Origin: Pieris napi
Taxonomy: Eukaryota; Arthropoda; Insecta; Lepidoptera; Pieridae
Assembly: GCF_905475465.1 (NCBI RefSeq)
Contig: NC_062246.1
Location: forward strand, 6,536,001-6,600,000
Length of the DNA stretch: 64,000 bases
Direction of reading: 5' to 3'
Shown: one piece after another, positions 55,001 to 60,905 of the stretch
Position numbering within the stretch: position 1 is the first letter of the stretch
How the letters are laid out: each line of letters starts with the position of its first letter
The notes under the pieces: model-generated
The model's database searches: none
What the model was told of the DNA's origin: nothing
The model's input: the letters and a program-made list of their open reading frames with translations, nothing else
Program-made: the position numbers and the translations under genes

Positions 55001-58000
55001 CATACATTTACTTTGACAGCGTTTATTCATAAGATAAATTATTAAATATTTGATCAAATTTGGAGCTTACCTTTCTCATAACTTATTTGTCTCTCCTGTT
55101 GGCGGGCATTATCAGCTGCAACTTTAAGAAGCCCTTGTATGTTCCTTAGGAGGGTTTCTGTGGATGAGACCAGGGTGTCTGCTGATGGGTCTACTGGCAC
55201 TGAAGGTGGGGTGCCTGACTGAGGTGCATAGCTCACTGGGGCTGGTGAATTCGCCGATTGGAGATCTCTTTCTCCGTCGCTCATATCGCCTCCTGGATAA
55301 AAGATTTTCATTTTCAAAGAATGTTTGATTCACGAGAAAAATCTGTGAAACAGAAATATAGATAGACATCACAGATAGTTAAGACATCAGTAATCTTTCT
55401 TAAACGAAATTATACTTCCCCAACCTTAAACGATACCTTAATACTTAAATTACTTTCACTAGATTAAAGATAAAATATGTGTATATACTGTGTTTGAAAG
55501 TGTCCCTTAAGATTAATAAAACTATATCATTTTTCATAAGATAATATGGTCTGCTAATGAACCATCGTGGGATCTGCTACTATGCAAAATAAGGTTTTTT
55601 ATGTTGACAACATTGTTACATTTGACAGTAAACATCTTAATATGAGACAAAAAATTGTGACAATAACTGCCACAGACTAGCCTCGTCCAGTTAGTTTTTT
55701 TTTTAATTCTAAGTGGCGTTTGTGTTTTGGATAAGCTTATTAAATTAATAAACAAACAATTATGTTACACAGAAGGATATAGAAGAGAAATAAGATGTGG
55801 ACATCCAGTTAGTTTAAGTCACAATAAAAAATACAACTTAAGACATTCTTCGTATCAACATTGTAGGAATCTTGTATTATAATAGAAATGTGCACAACCA
55901 TTAGGAGCTCGTTGCATACATTCATATTGCAATTATAACTGCACTGAACATGGTAATCGCGTGGCTCTAGGCTTTGATGTGAGCCCATTTGCATGTACCA
56001 TCAGCAAAATCAATGGCAAGGTATGTCTTTCTTTTATCCCTACTTATCGTACAAGTCCATACGATGACAAATATTATCTCGTTTCTTTAGATTCAAAATG
56101 ATAAAGACATTCAATACATAATTTAGATGTTAAGATTAATTTATTAATAACTTGTAAATTGTTTACTATATTCCGAAAGAGTATGAAACAATATATTTAA
56201 TAAAAGCGGTAAAAAGAATAAATTATAGTTTTAACTAAAAATTTGTTTAGTTTTAGTTAATTTTTTAATAGTTAAATTAGTGTTTGCTGATAGTACATTA
56301 TTCCAATATAATGAATGATCTATGATAAAGAAATTGTTTCCAACATGTTCGATTAAATATATTTACACTGATTCCATATGAAAAATTCTTAGAAATAAGC
56401 AGTAAATTTAAATCTGCTTGTACATTTTAATAAGGCGTAGTTTCCATTGAATATATTAGCAAAAGTTAATCAAATAGTAACTCTTGTATACTATAGAAAT
56501 AAATAGAACCGCGTCTGAGAAGTGTAAATACAAAGCATACAAAAAACCAATTGAATTCTCTCACGGTCAAAAAGTAATCTATCGATACATTTAATTTAAC
56601 TGACAAGATAGTGAACGCTCATCATATAATGAAGACAACATCGTTTCGTCATTGTCGATGTTCACGATAGCACTTTCCCAGTTGTCACAACATATTCTGC
56701 CTAATAAGACCAATTAACAAAATTCCGACTAACCCAATCCTTGGAAAACGAACTCTATTGTGAATGACATTGAGTTGAAATTGAATTTTACGCCTTTATA
56801 GTCTTAGGTGTGATTAAGTTTGGAAAGGTGTGATTGAAAGAAGGAGGTAATATACGTCCAGACAGAGATCAAAGTTGAATGACACGGTCAAAGAGCTTTT
56901 TTATTCTACATCGTGATCATCGCGCACGTATTGAAATTAATTATAAATAAATATGGTTTCAGCATTTTACACATCTTTAATTATTATTATGCCGAATTTT
57001 TTAATTAGCTTTTCGAAATAACCAACGTCGAAAGGTTCTTATATGACCGAGACCTTGCTTAAACGATGATTTTTATAATCATATATTTAAAGTAAATAAA
57101 ATTCACGAATTCTTCTACTACCTTAGTAAATTAAAAGTTAAGTCGCTCTCACTCTCTCTCGCATAACTTCACACATGAAAAATGTAACCAACTTAAATAA
57201 ATATAGTAGCCAAGATTCAAGTCAGATTAAAAAATTAAACATAGAATTTATCCTTGTTTCATTAATGATTTATTTAATTGATATTTAATAATAAAAACTA
57301 TCATTAATATTTTTTCAATAACAATCAAAAAATTTTGTCAACAAAAGAATTCCTCCACAATATAATTATTGATATTTCAATGATCATTAAATCTAATGAA
57401 TGCGTTTTTTTAAAAAGGAATCTTACCTTAAAATTTATATAAAATTGATGCACAATTTCATCAATTACATTTTGTTTATAAAAATCAGTGGCGCTACAAC
57501 CTCTTTTAGGTCTTGGCCTCAGATTTCTGAATCTGTTTCATGATCATTTTTAAATTTAATAGGCAAGTAGGTGATCAGCCTCCAGTGCCTGACACACGCC
57601 GTCGACTTTTTGGGTCTAAGACATGTCGGTTTCCTCACGATGTTTTCCTTCACCGTTCGAGCGAATGTTAAATGCGCACAGAGAAAGAAAGTCCATTGGT
57701 GCACAGCTGGGGATCGAACCTACGACCTCACGTATGAGAGTCGCTCGCTGAAGCCACTAGGCCAACACTCCTCACATTTTGTTTATATTGAATAGTTTTT
57801 AAAATAAGAATCTAACCCCCGTGACCGTTAAGTAGTTCCCACGTTTTCAAGTATTTTGTGTACAATCTGCAATAACTTGAGTACACAAACGTTATTGTTA
57901 CACTTAATTTACCTATTGTACTCTTCGAGTATTTACATTCATCGATCATTGTTTTGCTCTACGACGGTATATTCCGTAATTTATTATTAAAATAGATAAC

Positions 58001-60905
58001 TATTAAAACGCGTTTAATACAACATTTAATTTATGAAAGTAGCAACGGAGGGACGAGCTTTTAATATTAGTTAGATTGTTTAACATATATATAATAATAA
58101 ATAAATATATATAAGATATCAATAATAATTAGAAAAAAAAATGGTATAGTCATGCAACATTTAGGGTTATAATATTGTACTTTTGTACTGATAACTTCTT
58201 ATGGAAGGGTAAACCGCCTCGTTACGTAACGCGTAACGGCACCAGTCTGTCTATCTATATCATTAAAACCTTTTAAACATAAATGTTATTAGTTTTTTAT
58301 AGAACATGGTGAATTAGGAAGTCGAATTGGTTCGGAAATACTTCAGTGAGCAGCTGGTTCCACATAGTGGTGGTGCGCGGCAAAAGCTGCCTTAAAAAAA
58401 CACTTAGTTGAGGAACGTCCGGTGAATATTTAATTTATATATCTCTTGGGATCTGGGTGAGATTCAAAAACGAGATTTATCGCTAAATCTGATTGTCGTA
58501 CGTCAAATGTATCGGATTTTGACATACGGAAGACACAAAACGCGCAAAGTCTAGAGAAGGTAGGAAATATTTGTTTTAGGACGGTAGTTCTTGATATTTT
58601 TTAATTGTTAAAAGTGAATTTTTGATGATACCCGCGATCTTATTGCTTTCTATAATCATAATAGTTTACATTAATAGCACTTTAAATTACTATCTGATGA
58701 ATTCGTGACGTTGCATTAAATCTTTTGATTGATGATCTAAGTGATAACTAGTATTTAAGTCTAAATCTGCAAAAACTTATAGAAAGCTAAATGTTTTAGT
58801 AATGTATGTAATTTAATATAATGTTCGATGATTTTGCTTGATGGGTAAGGATAATAACGTTGGTCATGTCTGCCTAACCAATTTCTAACTACAATTGCAG
58901 CATTTAACTGAAAAAAGATAAAAAGGGATGTGAAATAAAAAAAATGATATTCTATGTAAAAAAAATTAGTGTCAGTATGGTTAAACTTTCTGTGTCAGTT
59001 TTATCAATTATCTTGTAAATTAACCGTCAGTCAAATTTCAACTTTTGGCTATGGTAACTCTGGGTCATGATTGAAAGAAGCATTTCATTTTAATATTTTC
59101 CTTGTTTACTATAGTTTATACTCTGTGCTAGTAAAAGTTGACAGTGTCATCTCTACGGACCAATTTGCGTCAAAAAACCATAGATGAAGTAGATAATAGA
59201 GCTGGGTCTAAGTCATTGGAGCCATTAAAATATACCTGAAGTGTATAAATAGAAGTCATGGGAATATTTTTATTACTCTATAATCACGATTGTTTCTTTC
59301 ATTTCCCATATTATGCTTGAGTAGCTTTTTAACAGAGAAACGGAACGATCAGTCACCGTTTTAATTGAACGATAGACATAAACTTATATTGCAATGTTGC
59401 GTTCTAAAATAAAAGAGAGAGAAGGTTTATGGTTGATAATTTTCTTACTACAATTGCTTGAGAATTTAAAAGATATTACACAGTAATTTCACTTACATGT
59501 AATTGAAAGCTTGATGAGATTTTATACTATACATTGACTTTGTAATCTAGCATGTTTTTATTAAAAAATAAAAAAAAAACAGGTGCTACAACCTATAATC
59601 TTGGATTTAAATTGCTGTATGTGTCATGTTCATTTTTTTTTCTTAATAGGTATACGATCAGCCTTCTTTGCCTATCAACGCTCGAATTTTGGATGAATAC
59701 TGATTTCTGTAAGGTTTTTTTTTCACCGTACGAGGAAGAATCAAATTAGCACATAGTAAGAATAACCTATTGGTACACCCGGGGATCAAACCTACAACCT
59801 CAGGGATGTTATGACACTGATCAAAAGTGTGAACAATAAAATCCATTGTTATTATTCGAAATATAATTTAAAAGCTAAATAATGTTCGATGTAAACCGAT
59901 ATTAAATATTTCTGACCAAATAAACATAAGAGATAACTTAGAATGGTAATTGTTGTCTTACAAAGACAGTGAAAACGTACCTTCGTCTTCGTCCTTAACG
60001 TTATGGTCATCCTGGTCAGAGAGGGCAGCATCGCTCTCGTCCGTATGTGATCTTGGAGATGGTGCTGTAGCTGCAGAAGAGAGCCGGGGAGGCTGAGGCG
60101 TCCGGCGGGAGGCAGCTGAGCTCCGGCCACTGGCTGAGCCTTCGCCCCTCTCACCCCGTTCACGGTCAGACCTTTCCCGATCTCCGGAGCCTGACTTTGA
60201 TAGGTTGAGAACAGGACTATGGCCTGGCGATGAACCTGTAACAATTGATGGCCTATTTAAGAAGTCTTGTCTAGGAATAGGAAGTAAATTCTTCTTTCCT
60301 TCCCTCTTCCCGTCTTTATAATTTATTATTTGCTGAACTGAGCAGTAAATCCAGGAGTAAATTATATTTTTTTATGTTTTATGAATAATAATTAGAACAA
60401 CAAACAGTGTAGTCATGCGACATTTAGTGATATAACATTGTATGTACTTTTAAAGTGATAACTTCTTATGGGAGGGTAAAACACTTCGTTACGTAACGCG
60501 TTACGGCGCCAGTCTGTCTATTTATATCATTAAAACCTTTTAGAACTCTTTTAAACATAAATTGTTACAATCATAAATGTTATTATTATTTTTATAGTAG
60601 GTACTGGGGGAATCAGGAACTCGAATTGGTTCGGAAATACTTCAGTGGGCAGCTGGTTCTACATAGTGGTGGTGCGCGGCAAAAACAGCCTTAAAAAAAC
60701 TCAGTTGCGGAACGACGGACGTCGAGGTGATACGGGCGAAATTTCGTATTTTACCTCGACGTCCGGTTAAAATTGTTGTATACCTTAAAAAAATATGATG
60801 TATATGACTTCCATAGCTTGATGTAATTACTCACCATTATGTGAACCTTCGCGAGCTTTGTCCATCGCAATAACGCGTTCAATGTCGCCTCGTTCGTCTC
60901 GTAGC
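9944..60905 (-). CDS. dac: dachshund (dac), 3' seven coding exons, partial at 5' end
   Basis: Join, in transcript order: 60905-60835, 60235-59981, 55292-55071, 42552-42469, 17494-17348, 15788-15585, 10074-9944. All introns are GT-AG and the frame is open for 370 codons to a TAG. Dachshund is a nuclear transcription cofactor of the SKI/SNO/DAC family working with Eya and Sine oculis/Six proteins. The identifying stretch is the coiled coil across exons 3-5 (about residues 155-255 of the visible part): TLLRNIQGLLKVAADNARQQ, then AELKMDVLREREVKDNLERQ, then QKRLKKERKQRQQ. This matches the DACH-box C region known from insect and vertebrate DACH proteins. The N-terminal Dach-N/SKI domain is not in the window and should lie upstream, beyond 64000. 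The gene symbol rests on recalled family similarity, not a search. Confidence 0.95.
11367..11648. mobile_element. MITE, 282 bp, 24-bp perfect inverted repeats
   Basis: agtctggctaatgaaagaag(ataa) at 11367-11390 is exactly inverted at 11625-11648. The core is AT-rich and non-coding. Only this copy was noticed in the window. Confidence 0.65.
12922..13150 (+). mobile_element. SINE-1 copy
   Basis: Head caatggcctagtggcgtgcg and tgttcaatccccggctgtgc (A- and B-box-like), then the body with gcgtgtgtcaggcac, cacttgcctatt, aggcccagatctaaaaggtc and a gtaacgccact end. A deletion removes the gaaaacatcgtgagg block. Confidence 0.75.
14720..14845 (+). mobile_element. LINE 3'-end fragment, family B
   Basis: ggttgcctggaagagatcgc, then an aaaggccgccagttg block, AT-rich sequence and a taaataaataaa-type tail. 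Same family as 6025-6175 and 19785-19885. Confidence 0.65.
15585..15788 (-). CDS. dac: dac coding exon 6 visible (204 nt), Pro-rich linker
   Basis: Acceptor ATCTTTCAG, donor GTGAGA. Phase 1 in and out, 67 full codons (visible residues 261-327). It starts ENLTPQTQENRPERENGTES, then is Pro/Thr-rich, and ends in PQWNYPPPPVDIMSGGAAFW QNYS. The WNYPPPP and FWQNYS aromatic motifs interrupt otherwise disordered sequence and may be short interaction motifs; that is inference. GC content is far above the flanking intron. An overlapping plus-strand reading frame at 15633-15833 is a shadow of this exon. Confidence 0.9.
15971..16070 (-). pseudogene. 5S rRNA-like sequence, 5'-truncated, with T-run
   Basis: The minus strand reads ggttctcgtccgatcaccga, then agttaagcaacgtcgggcga, ggtcagtacttggatgggtg and accgcctgggaacacc, matching eukaryotic 5S rRNA through the internal control region (A box, intermediate element, C box). 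It ends in a run of nine Ts like a Pol III terminator. The first 20 or so nucleotides do not match 5S, so the terminal helix cannot form as in a functional gene. It lies in the 1.6-kb dac intron on the same strand as dac. Alternatives are a head fragment of a 5S-derived SINE or a dispersed 5S copy. Confidence 0.8.
16858..17095 (+). mobile_element. SINE-1 copy
   Basis: gtgttggtctagtggcttca head, B-box-like cattcgatccccggctgtgc, body with gctcgaacggtgaaggaaaa, catcgtaaggaaaccgacgg and ggctgatcacctaattgcct, and end gttgtagcgccattg. It is antisense to dac and ends about 250 bp upstream of the donor-side edge of exon 17348-17494. Confidence 0.85.
17348..17494 (-). CDS. dac: dac coding exon 5 visible (147 nt), basic part of coiled coil
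   Basis: Acceptor CTTTCTAG, donor GTTAGT. Phase 1 in and out, 48 full codons (visible residues 212-259). It encodes MYQKRLKKERKQRQQIQEQL, then ELEFKRRQKIEEALKQSGAP and SEILRIVT. The RLKKE(R/K)K and LE.E.KRR..EAL patterns are the most conserved part of the DACH C-terminal box. In vertebrate DACH the equivalent segment is followed by a short different tail; here it continues into two more exons. Confidence 0.95.
18740..18965. other. GC-richer unassigned island in large dac intron
   Basis: Contains gcggaccgccgcggttgaga and ccgcggggctcattcgccgc, unlike the AT-rich surroundings. It matches no repeat family seen elsewhere in the window. Possible conserved regulatory element; inference from composition only. 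Confidence 0.3.
19640..19765 (-). mobile_element. LINE 3' tail, family A (degenerate)
   Basis: The minus strand carries the family A end (cgttcataagtgtacattta, then a TAAATAAATGA-type tail). The upstream block is lost or too diverged to follow. Confidence 0.4.
19785..19885 (+). mobile_element. LINE 3'-end fragment, family B
   Basis: ggctggaagcgattgcttat followed by a tagcaacagccccctg block, AT-rich sequence and a gagtgtaaataaataa tail, colinear with 14720-14845. Confidence 0.6.
20239..20272. repeat. Perfect 13-bp inverted repeat, 8-nt loop, followed by T-run
   Basis: cgaaattcgaatg / cattcgaatttcg. Related cgaaattcgaa motifs recur at 27463-27563. Confidence 0.6.
22640..22960. other. GC-richer unassigned island with overlapping short frames
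   Basis: C-rich on the plus strand (cgatgcccccccatcctcct region). Four short overlapping frames on both strands (60-93 codons) reflect composition rather than a gene; none shows a domain or signal. Could be a regulatory element or a degraded repeat. Confidence 0.3.
23640..23900. other. GC-richer unassigned island
   Basis: Balanced composition (gtaacgccgctaagacatcg, ggagcttcgcagctgctgta) without similarity to other window repeats. It adjoins a 128-codon plus-strand frame (23937-24323) that is Lys/Arg/Asn-rich, has no recognised domain and is not called as a gene. Confidence 0.3.
24613..24880 (+). mobile_element. SINE-1 copy
   Basis: cagtgttggcctcgtggctt head, B-box-like ggttcgatcccaggctatgc, full body through ggtgaaggaaaacatcatga, aggctgatcacctacttgcc and the cagacctaaaaaggtt end. 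Confidence 0.85.
24950..25560. other. Unassigned, composition-balanced intronic stretch
   Basis: Not AT-rich, without repeat-family motifs seen elsewhere, and with no open frame of note. Candidate for conserved non-coding sequence, judged by composition only. Confidence 0.25.
25775..25885 (-). mobile_element. SINE-1 fragment
   Basis: 3' half only: aaatttctgtatctgtttga, acaagtatgtgatcgg, ctgtgcctgacacgc. It has no tRNA head. Confidence 0.55.
26055..26290 (-). mobile_element. SINE-1 copy
   Basis: Minus-strand copy with intact body and head (gttttccttcaccatttgag, gcacaaccggggatcgaacc, acgacctcagggatgagagt). The guanine-rich gtcgac block is deleted between gcctgaca and ggtttcctc. Confidence 0.85.
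26655..26895 (+). repeat. Family E dispersed repeat with 3' hairpin
   Basis: Ordered blocks gataagtgattccgccgcct, gacactctcaa, ttcttgaaggaccctaagtc, gaattggtttggaattactt, cagctggttccacatagtgg, aaacgctcagctgtggaacg. It ends in an inverted repeat, gacgtcgaggtgatacg / cgtattctgcctcgacgtc. Copies are at 40475-40560, 42725-42965, 58160-58425 and 60410-60770. Known in style from lepidopteran genomes; class not determined. Confidence 0.7.
27463..27563. mobile_element. Short inverted-repeat element (about 100 bp)
   Basis: gaaattttgaaattcgaat at the left is imperfectly inverted in ttcgaaattcgaaatttc at the right. It is non-coding. MITE-like, but terminal sequences are degenerate. Confidence 0.4.
28271..28388. 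mobile_element. Truncated copy of the 164-bp MITE
   Basis: Nearly identical to positions 4377-4495 (gaatgccaaatcataaaatg, cttcacgactgattt, gagcgaccgccgatgcgaaa) and ends in the same inverted-repeat terminus. The left terminus is missing. Confidence 0.8.
29063..29355 (+). mobile_element. SINE-1, most complete copy
   Basis: tRNA-derived head with A-box-like tggcctagtggcttcagcgt and B-box-like ggttctatccccggctgtgc. The body follows: atggactttctttctatg, gctcgaacggtgaaggaaaa, catcgtgaggaaaccgacat, gacccaaaaagtcgactgcg, tgtcaggcactggaggctaa, tcacctacttgcctattaca. The end is gttgtagcgcca plus a T-rich tail. This organisation is that of lepidopteran tRNA-headed SINEs. Not a functional tRNA, since no cloverleaf or acceptor stem closes. 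Confidence 0.9.
29395..29580 (+). mobile_element. LINE 3'-end fragment, family C
   Basis: gcgcctggtagatagtacca, cacagagctggtgctttcct, caatacagcgaggaaatgct, gccagc, then an AT-rich tail. It is colinear with 51055-51235. Small end-fragments occur near 4295 (plus) and 3275 (minus). Confidence 0.6.
30209..30585 (+). mobile_element. Non-autonomous Helitron, 377 bp
   Basis: Starts TC (tcttaatatatataaattac), ends CTAG, and is inserted between A (30208) and T (30586) without a target duplication, the hallmark of Helitrons. Internal blocks cgtgtcacgttgtttgtccg and ctcctaaactaccgaaccga, and the 3' agtctgctag, match a second copy at 38625-38959. The lack of Rep/helicase coding makes it non-autonomous. 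Confidence 0.85.
32060..32092 (+). mobile_element. 33-bp retroposed insertion: 16 bp plus A17, with 13-bp target-site duplication
   Basis: aattattgattca occurs at 32047-32059 and again at 32093-32105. Between them lie gctgttgccataatat and a run of 17 As. This is the signature of target-primed reverse transcription with extreme 5' truncation. Confidence 0.75.
32567..33070 (+). repeat. Left terminal inverted repeat of the 1.93-kb element
   Basis: 504 bp, paired with 33993-34496. It contains an internal subrepeat: acttcacgtaaattctcatg...tttttatatatgtt near 32730-32765 and acttcacgtaaattctgacg...tttttatatatgtt near 32868-32904. Confidence 0.9.
33361..33617 (-). pseudogene. Transposon gene remnant, 3' end with a 79-bp intron
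   Basis: On the minus strand an open stretch near 33617-33505 reads NNGWTLQDGKYDFHWFDGDQ then LPGFVSVSLEEQT. It meets GTAAAT at 33504 and a TTTTTTACAG acceptor ending at 33426. The frame then resumes as EEENKDNADDDDHDLDIQFQ, D and a stop at 33361. Splicing keeps the frame (T-E). The aromatic NNGW..DGKY.F.WF.GDQ(L/V)P pattern with an acidic tail resembles proteins carried by DNA transposons in arthropods and cnidarians; that resemblance is from memory. No transposase catalytic core is visible. Confidence 0.5.
33752..33937 (-). pseudogene. Transposon gene remnant, probable 5' part
   Basis: 61 codons from ATG just inside the right inverted repeat: MKSTNKAFHRFGTLDFVGDV, then DEEERVFNIIQKFICDVYNF, a VDAARLQLF motif and a stop. 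The FICDVYN...VDAARLQLF pattern is like segments of transposon proteins ahead of the NNGW motif, which lies downstream on the same strand at 33505-33617. The two pieces are separated by frame breaks, so the gene looks decayed. Confidence 0.4.
33993..34496 (-). repeat. Right terminal inverted repeat of the 1.93-kb element
   Basis: 504 bp, the inverted partner of 32567-33070. It starts ttcaagtaattttcatggct and ends at the tip cttg. Confidence 0.9.
35810..36080 (+). mobile_element. LINE 3' terminus, family D
   Basis: The plus strand is open for KEVYNRSNWKVLEEAFNRGP, then YFRTQ and a stop near 35970. It shares LEEAF.NRG with 8140-8345. It is followed by an AT-rich 3' UTR and an ATT-repeat tail at 36070-36085. 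Upstream frames are broken. Confidence 0.6.
37075..37275 (+). mobile_element. LINE 3'-end fragment, family A
   Basis: accttggtgatttaaaagaa, ggagagtttatggccagttc, tacgcccttgatttgagaac, gtacattaagttacctagat, ending gaatgaatga. Colinear with 1655-1905. Confidence 0.65.
37360..37612 (+). mobile_element. SINE-2 copy
   Basis: tRNA-like head: A-box-like tggtctagtggttagtaccc, B-box-like gggttcgatccccggctgag. Body: gatgtgatgagcattt, cttaggtcttgggtgtttaa, tatgtctatctatctataat, ttcaccagcttagcatggga, ctaggtcaattggtgtgaat, ending before an AT-rich tail. Three copies in the window (37360, 42209, 54491) are very similar. Confidence 0.85.
38625..38959 (-). mobile_element. Non-autonomous Helitron, 335 bp
   Basis: The minus strand starts TC at 38959 and ends CTAG at 38625, inserted between A and T. 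It shares its ends and internal blocks with 30209-30585, with a shorter middle. Confidence 0.85.
40475..40560 (+). repeat. Family E fragment
   Basis: 5' part of family E only: gatgctaagtgataccgccc, atggacactctcaatgccag, cgagtgcgttgctggccttt. Confidence 0.6.
42209..42459 (+). mobile_element. SINE-2 copy abutting a dac splice donor
   Basis: Head ggctcattggtctagtggct and gggttcgatccccggctgag, body as in 37360-37612, end aattggtgtgtagtgtc then A9 at 42451-42459. The dac exon edge is at 42469 and the donor GTAAGTAC occupies 42468-42461, so the antisense A-tail reads as a T-run directly after the donor. Confidence 0.85.
42469..42552 (-). CDS. dac: dac coding exon 4 visible (84 nt), coiled coil
   Basis: Acceptor TGTTTCAG, donor GTAAGTAC. 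Phase 1 in and out, 27 full codons (visible residues 184-210): ELKMDVLREREVKDNLERQL then VDEQKMR. This continues the heptad pattern and matches the conserved DACH segment with LREREL..LE.QL. The split Ala codon joins exon 3 (YEK-A-ELK). It was found by reading the minus strand between a 12.5-kb and a 25-kb intron. A SINE-2 copy ends 9 bp beyond the donor. Confidence 0.95.
42725..42965 (+). repeat. Family E copy
   Basis: ctcacctgatgatgagtgat, gccgcccatggacactctcc, ttcttgaaggaccctaagtc, cagtgggcagctggttccac, ttgaggaacgacggaagtc. Its 110-codon plus-strand frame is a by-product of the repeat. The 3' hairpin is missing. Confidence 0.7.
43535..43680 (-). mobile_element. LINE 3'-end fragment, family A
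   Basis: The minus strand carries cttggcgattaaaaagagtg, gcggagagttcttctcattc and a aagtgtacattgtg end, colinear with 1655-1905. Confidence 0.6.
44300..44548 (-). mobile_element. SINE-1 copy, diverged
   Basis: gcgctacaaccttttaga end, tgacacacgccgtcaacttt, tcggtttcttcacg, and the head with gtgcacagccggggatcgaa. The head is partly duplicated (cctaggtgaacctagg). Confidence 0.7.
45205..45335 (-). mobile_element. LINE 3'-end fragment, family B
   Basis: The minus strand reads ggttgcctggaagagatcac, tcgaaagcgatatggctgcc. Same block as 14720-14845. The 63-codon plus-strand frame across it is spurious. Confidence 0.55.
45770..46130. other. GC-richer unassigned island
   Basis: ccaagggacgcccattaaga, acatctcgcgagttgcgtcg and later blocks are compositionally distinct and not shared with the window's repeats. 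Candidate regulatory sequence; inference only. Confidence 0.3.
47845..48030 (-). mobile_element. SINE-1 copy, internally deleted
   Basis: ggtctaggcctcagatttct, acacgccgtcgacgagtcca, ggtttccttacggttttcct, gcacagccggggatcgatcc, head end ctgctaggccaacactac. The gcaagtaggtgatca block is missing. Confidence 0.75.
51055..51235 (+). mobile_element. LINE 3'-end fragment, family C
   Basis: ggcgtctggtaggcaatacc, ccccagagctggtgctttcc, caatacaccgtggaaatcct, gccagc, then an AT-rich tail. Colinear with 29395-29580. Confidence 0.6.
51830..52345. other. GC-richer unassigned island
   Basis: Two clusters (51840-51950 and 52220-52340) with tagatggcgtggcatgcgtg, cgagtcgcgtgcgcactgta, agctagcgcggcgcggcaac and catcgttcggtctatctgcg. 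No open frame, splice-compatible exon or repeat match was found. Candidate enhancer or insulator-like sequence inside dac. Confidence 0.3.
54491..54745 (+). mobile_element. SINE-2 copy
   Basis: actcattggtccagtggtta, gattcgatccccggctgaga, cttaggtcttgggtgtttaa, cagcttagcatgggactagg and an A-rich tail. About 330 bp from dac exon 55071-55292. Confidence 0.85.
55071..55292 (-). CDS. dac: dac coding exon 3 visible (222 nt), start of C-terminal coiled coil
   Basis: Acceptor TTTATCCAG, donor GTAAGC. Phase 1 in and out, 73 full codons (visible residues 110-182). The first two thirds is Ser/Pro-rich (GGDMSDGERDLQSANSPAPV onward). The end, ETLLRNIQGLLKVAADNARQ followed by QERQISYEK, is the hallmark opening of the DACH C-terminal coiled coil that contacts Eya in this family. 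A Met near the acceptor (GGDM) lies inside the exon and is not a start. Confidence 0.95.
57488..57772 (-). mobile_element. SINE-1 copy, near complete
   Basis: Reverse complement of the 29063 copy throughout: ggcgctacaacctcttttag, aggcaagtaggtgatcagcc, gacacacgccgtcgactttt, tttcctcacgatgttttcct, tggtgcacagctggggatcg and head end gccactaggccaacact. Confidence 0.9.
58160..58425 (+). repeat. Family E copy with extended 5' part
   Basis: Shares with 60410-60770 the upstream blocks ataacttcttatgg, cgttacgtaacgcg, ccagtctgtctat and tatatcattaaaacctttta, then the family E body gaattggttcggaaatactt, cagctggttccacatagtgg, tggtgcgcggcaaaa. It ends near aacgtccgg with the hairpin deleted. Confidence 0.7.
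59580..59815 (-). mobile_element. SINE-1 copy, strongly diverged
   Basis: aggtgctacaacctataatc, aataggtatacgatcagcct, cacccggggatcaaacctac and aacctcagggat keep the SINE-1 order with many changes. It sits 165 bp from exon 59981-60235. Confidence 0.6.
59981..60235 (-). CDS. dac: dac coding exon 2 visible (255 nt), Ser/Arg/Glu-rich linker
   Basis: Acceptor TTGTTACAG, donor GTACGT. Phase 1 in and out. It encodes 84 full codons (visible residues 25-108) of low-complexity sequence: PGHSPVLNLSKSGSGDRERS, a run of Arg/Glu/Asp/Gly, then Ser/Ala/Pro-rich sequence, ending acidic in SDQDDHNVKDEDE. The LNLS-type motif and acidic stretch are typical of disordered linkers in transcription cofactors. The exon is markedly GC-rich against its AT-rich introns. 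Two related repeats in the same orientation flank it (58160-58425 and 60410-60770). Confidence 0.92.
60236..60834 (-). other. dac: dac intron between coding exons 1 and 2 (599 bp)
   Basis: Shortest visible intron. More than half of it is the family E repeat at 60410-60770. Confidence 0.85.
60410..60770 (+). repeat. Family E copy with 3' hairpin
   Basis: Same extended structure as 58160-58425 but with the terminal inverted repeat gacgtcgaggtgatacg / cgtattttacctcgacgtc (about 60718-60764). It fills most of a 599-bp dac intron. Confidence 0.75.
60835..60905 (-). CDS. dac: dac coding exon 1 of 7 visible (71 nt)
   Basis: The acceptor (TTGTTGCAG) lies just above 60905 and the donor GTGAGT just below 60835. 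The exon enters in phase 2 (its first G completes a codon begun upstream) and leaves in phase 1. It encodes about 23 residues, LRDERGDIERVIAMDKAREG followed by SHN, charged and probably helical, between the N-terminal DNA-binding domain and the Ser-rich linker. It is the only visible exon whose length is not a multiple of three. The frame is fixed by the next exon. Confidence 0.88.

Larger units (their letters stand above)
42553..55070 (-). other. dac: dac intron between coding exons 3 and 4 (12,518 bp)
   Basis: GT-AG boundaries, both flanking exons in frame. Contains SINE, LINE and family E copies as listed. 45780-47780, 48050-50870 and 51250-54480 show no supported gene; short frames such as 48819-49112 and 53917-54114 have no domain. 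Confidence 0.85.
55293..59980 (-). other. dac: dac intron between coding exons 2 and 3 (4,688 bp)
   Basis: GT-AG intron. 55300-57480 is AT-rich with nothing recognised. 57488-59815 holds two SINE-1 copies and a family E repeat. 58430-59570 is otherwise empty. Confidence 0.85.
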
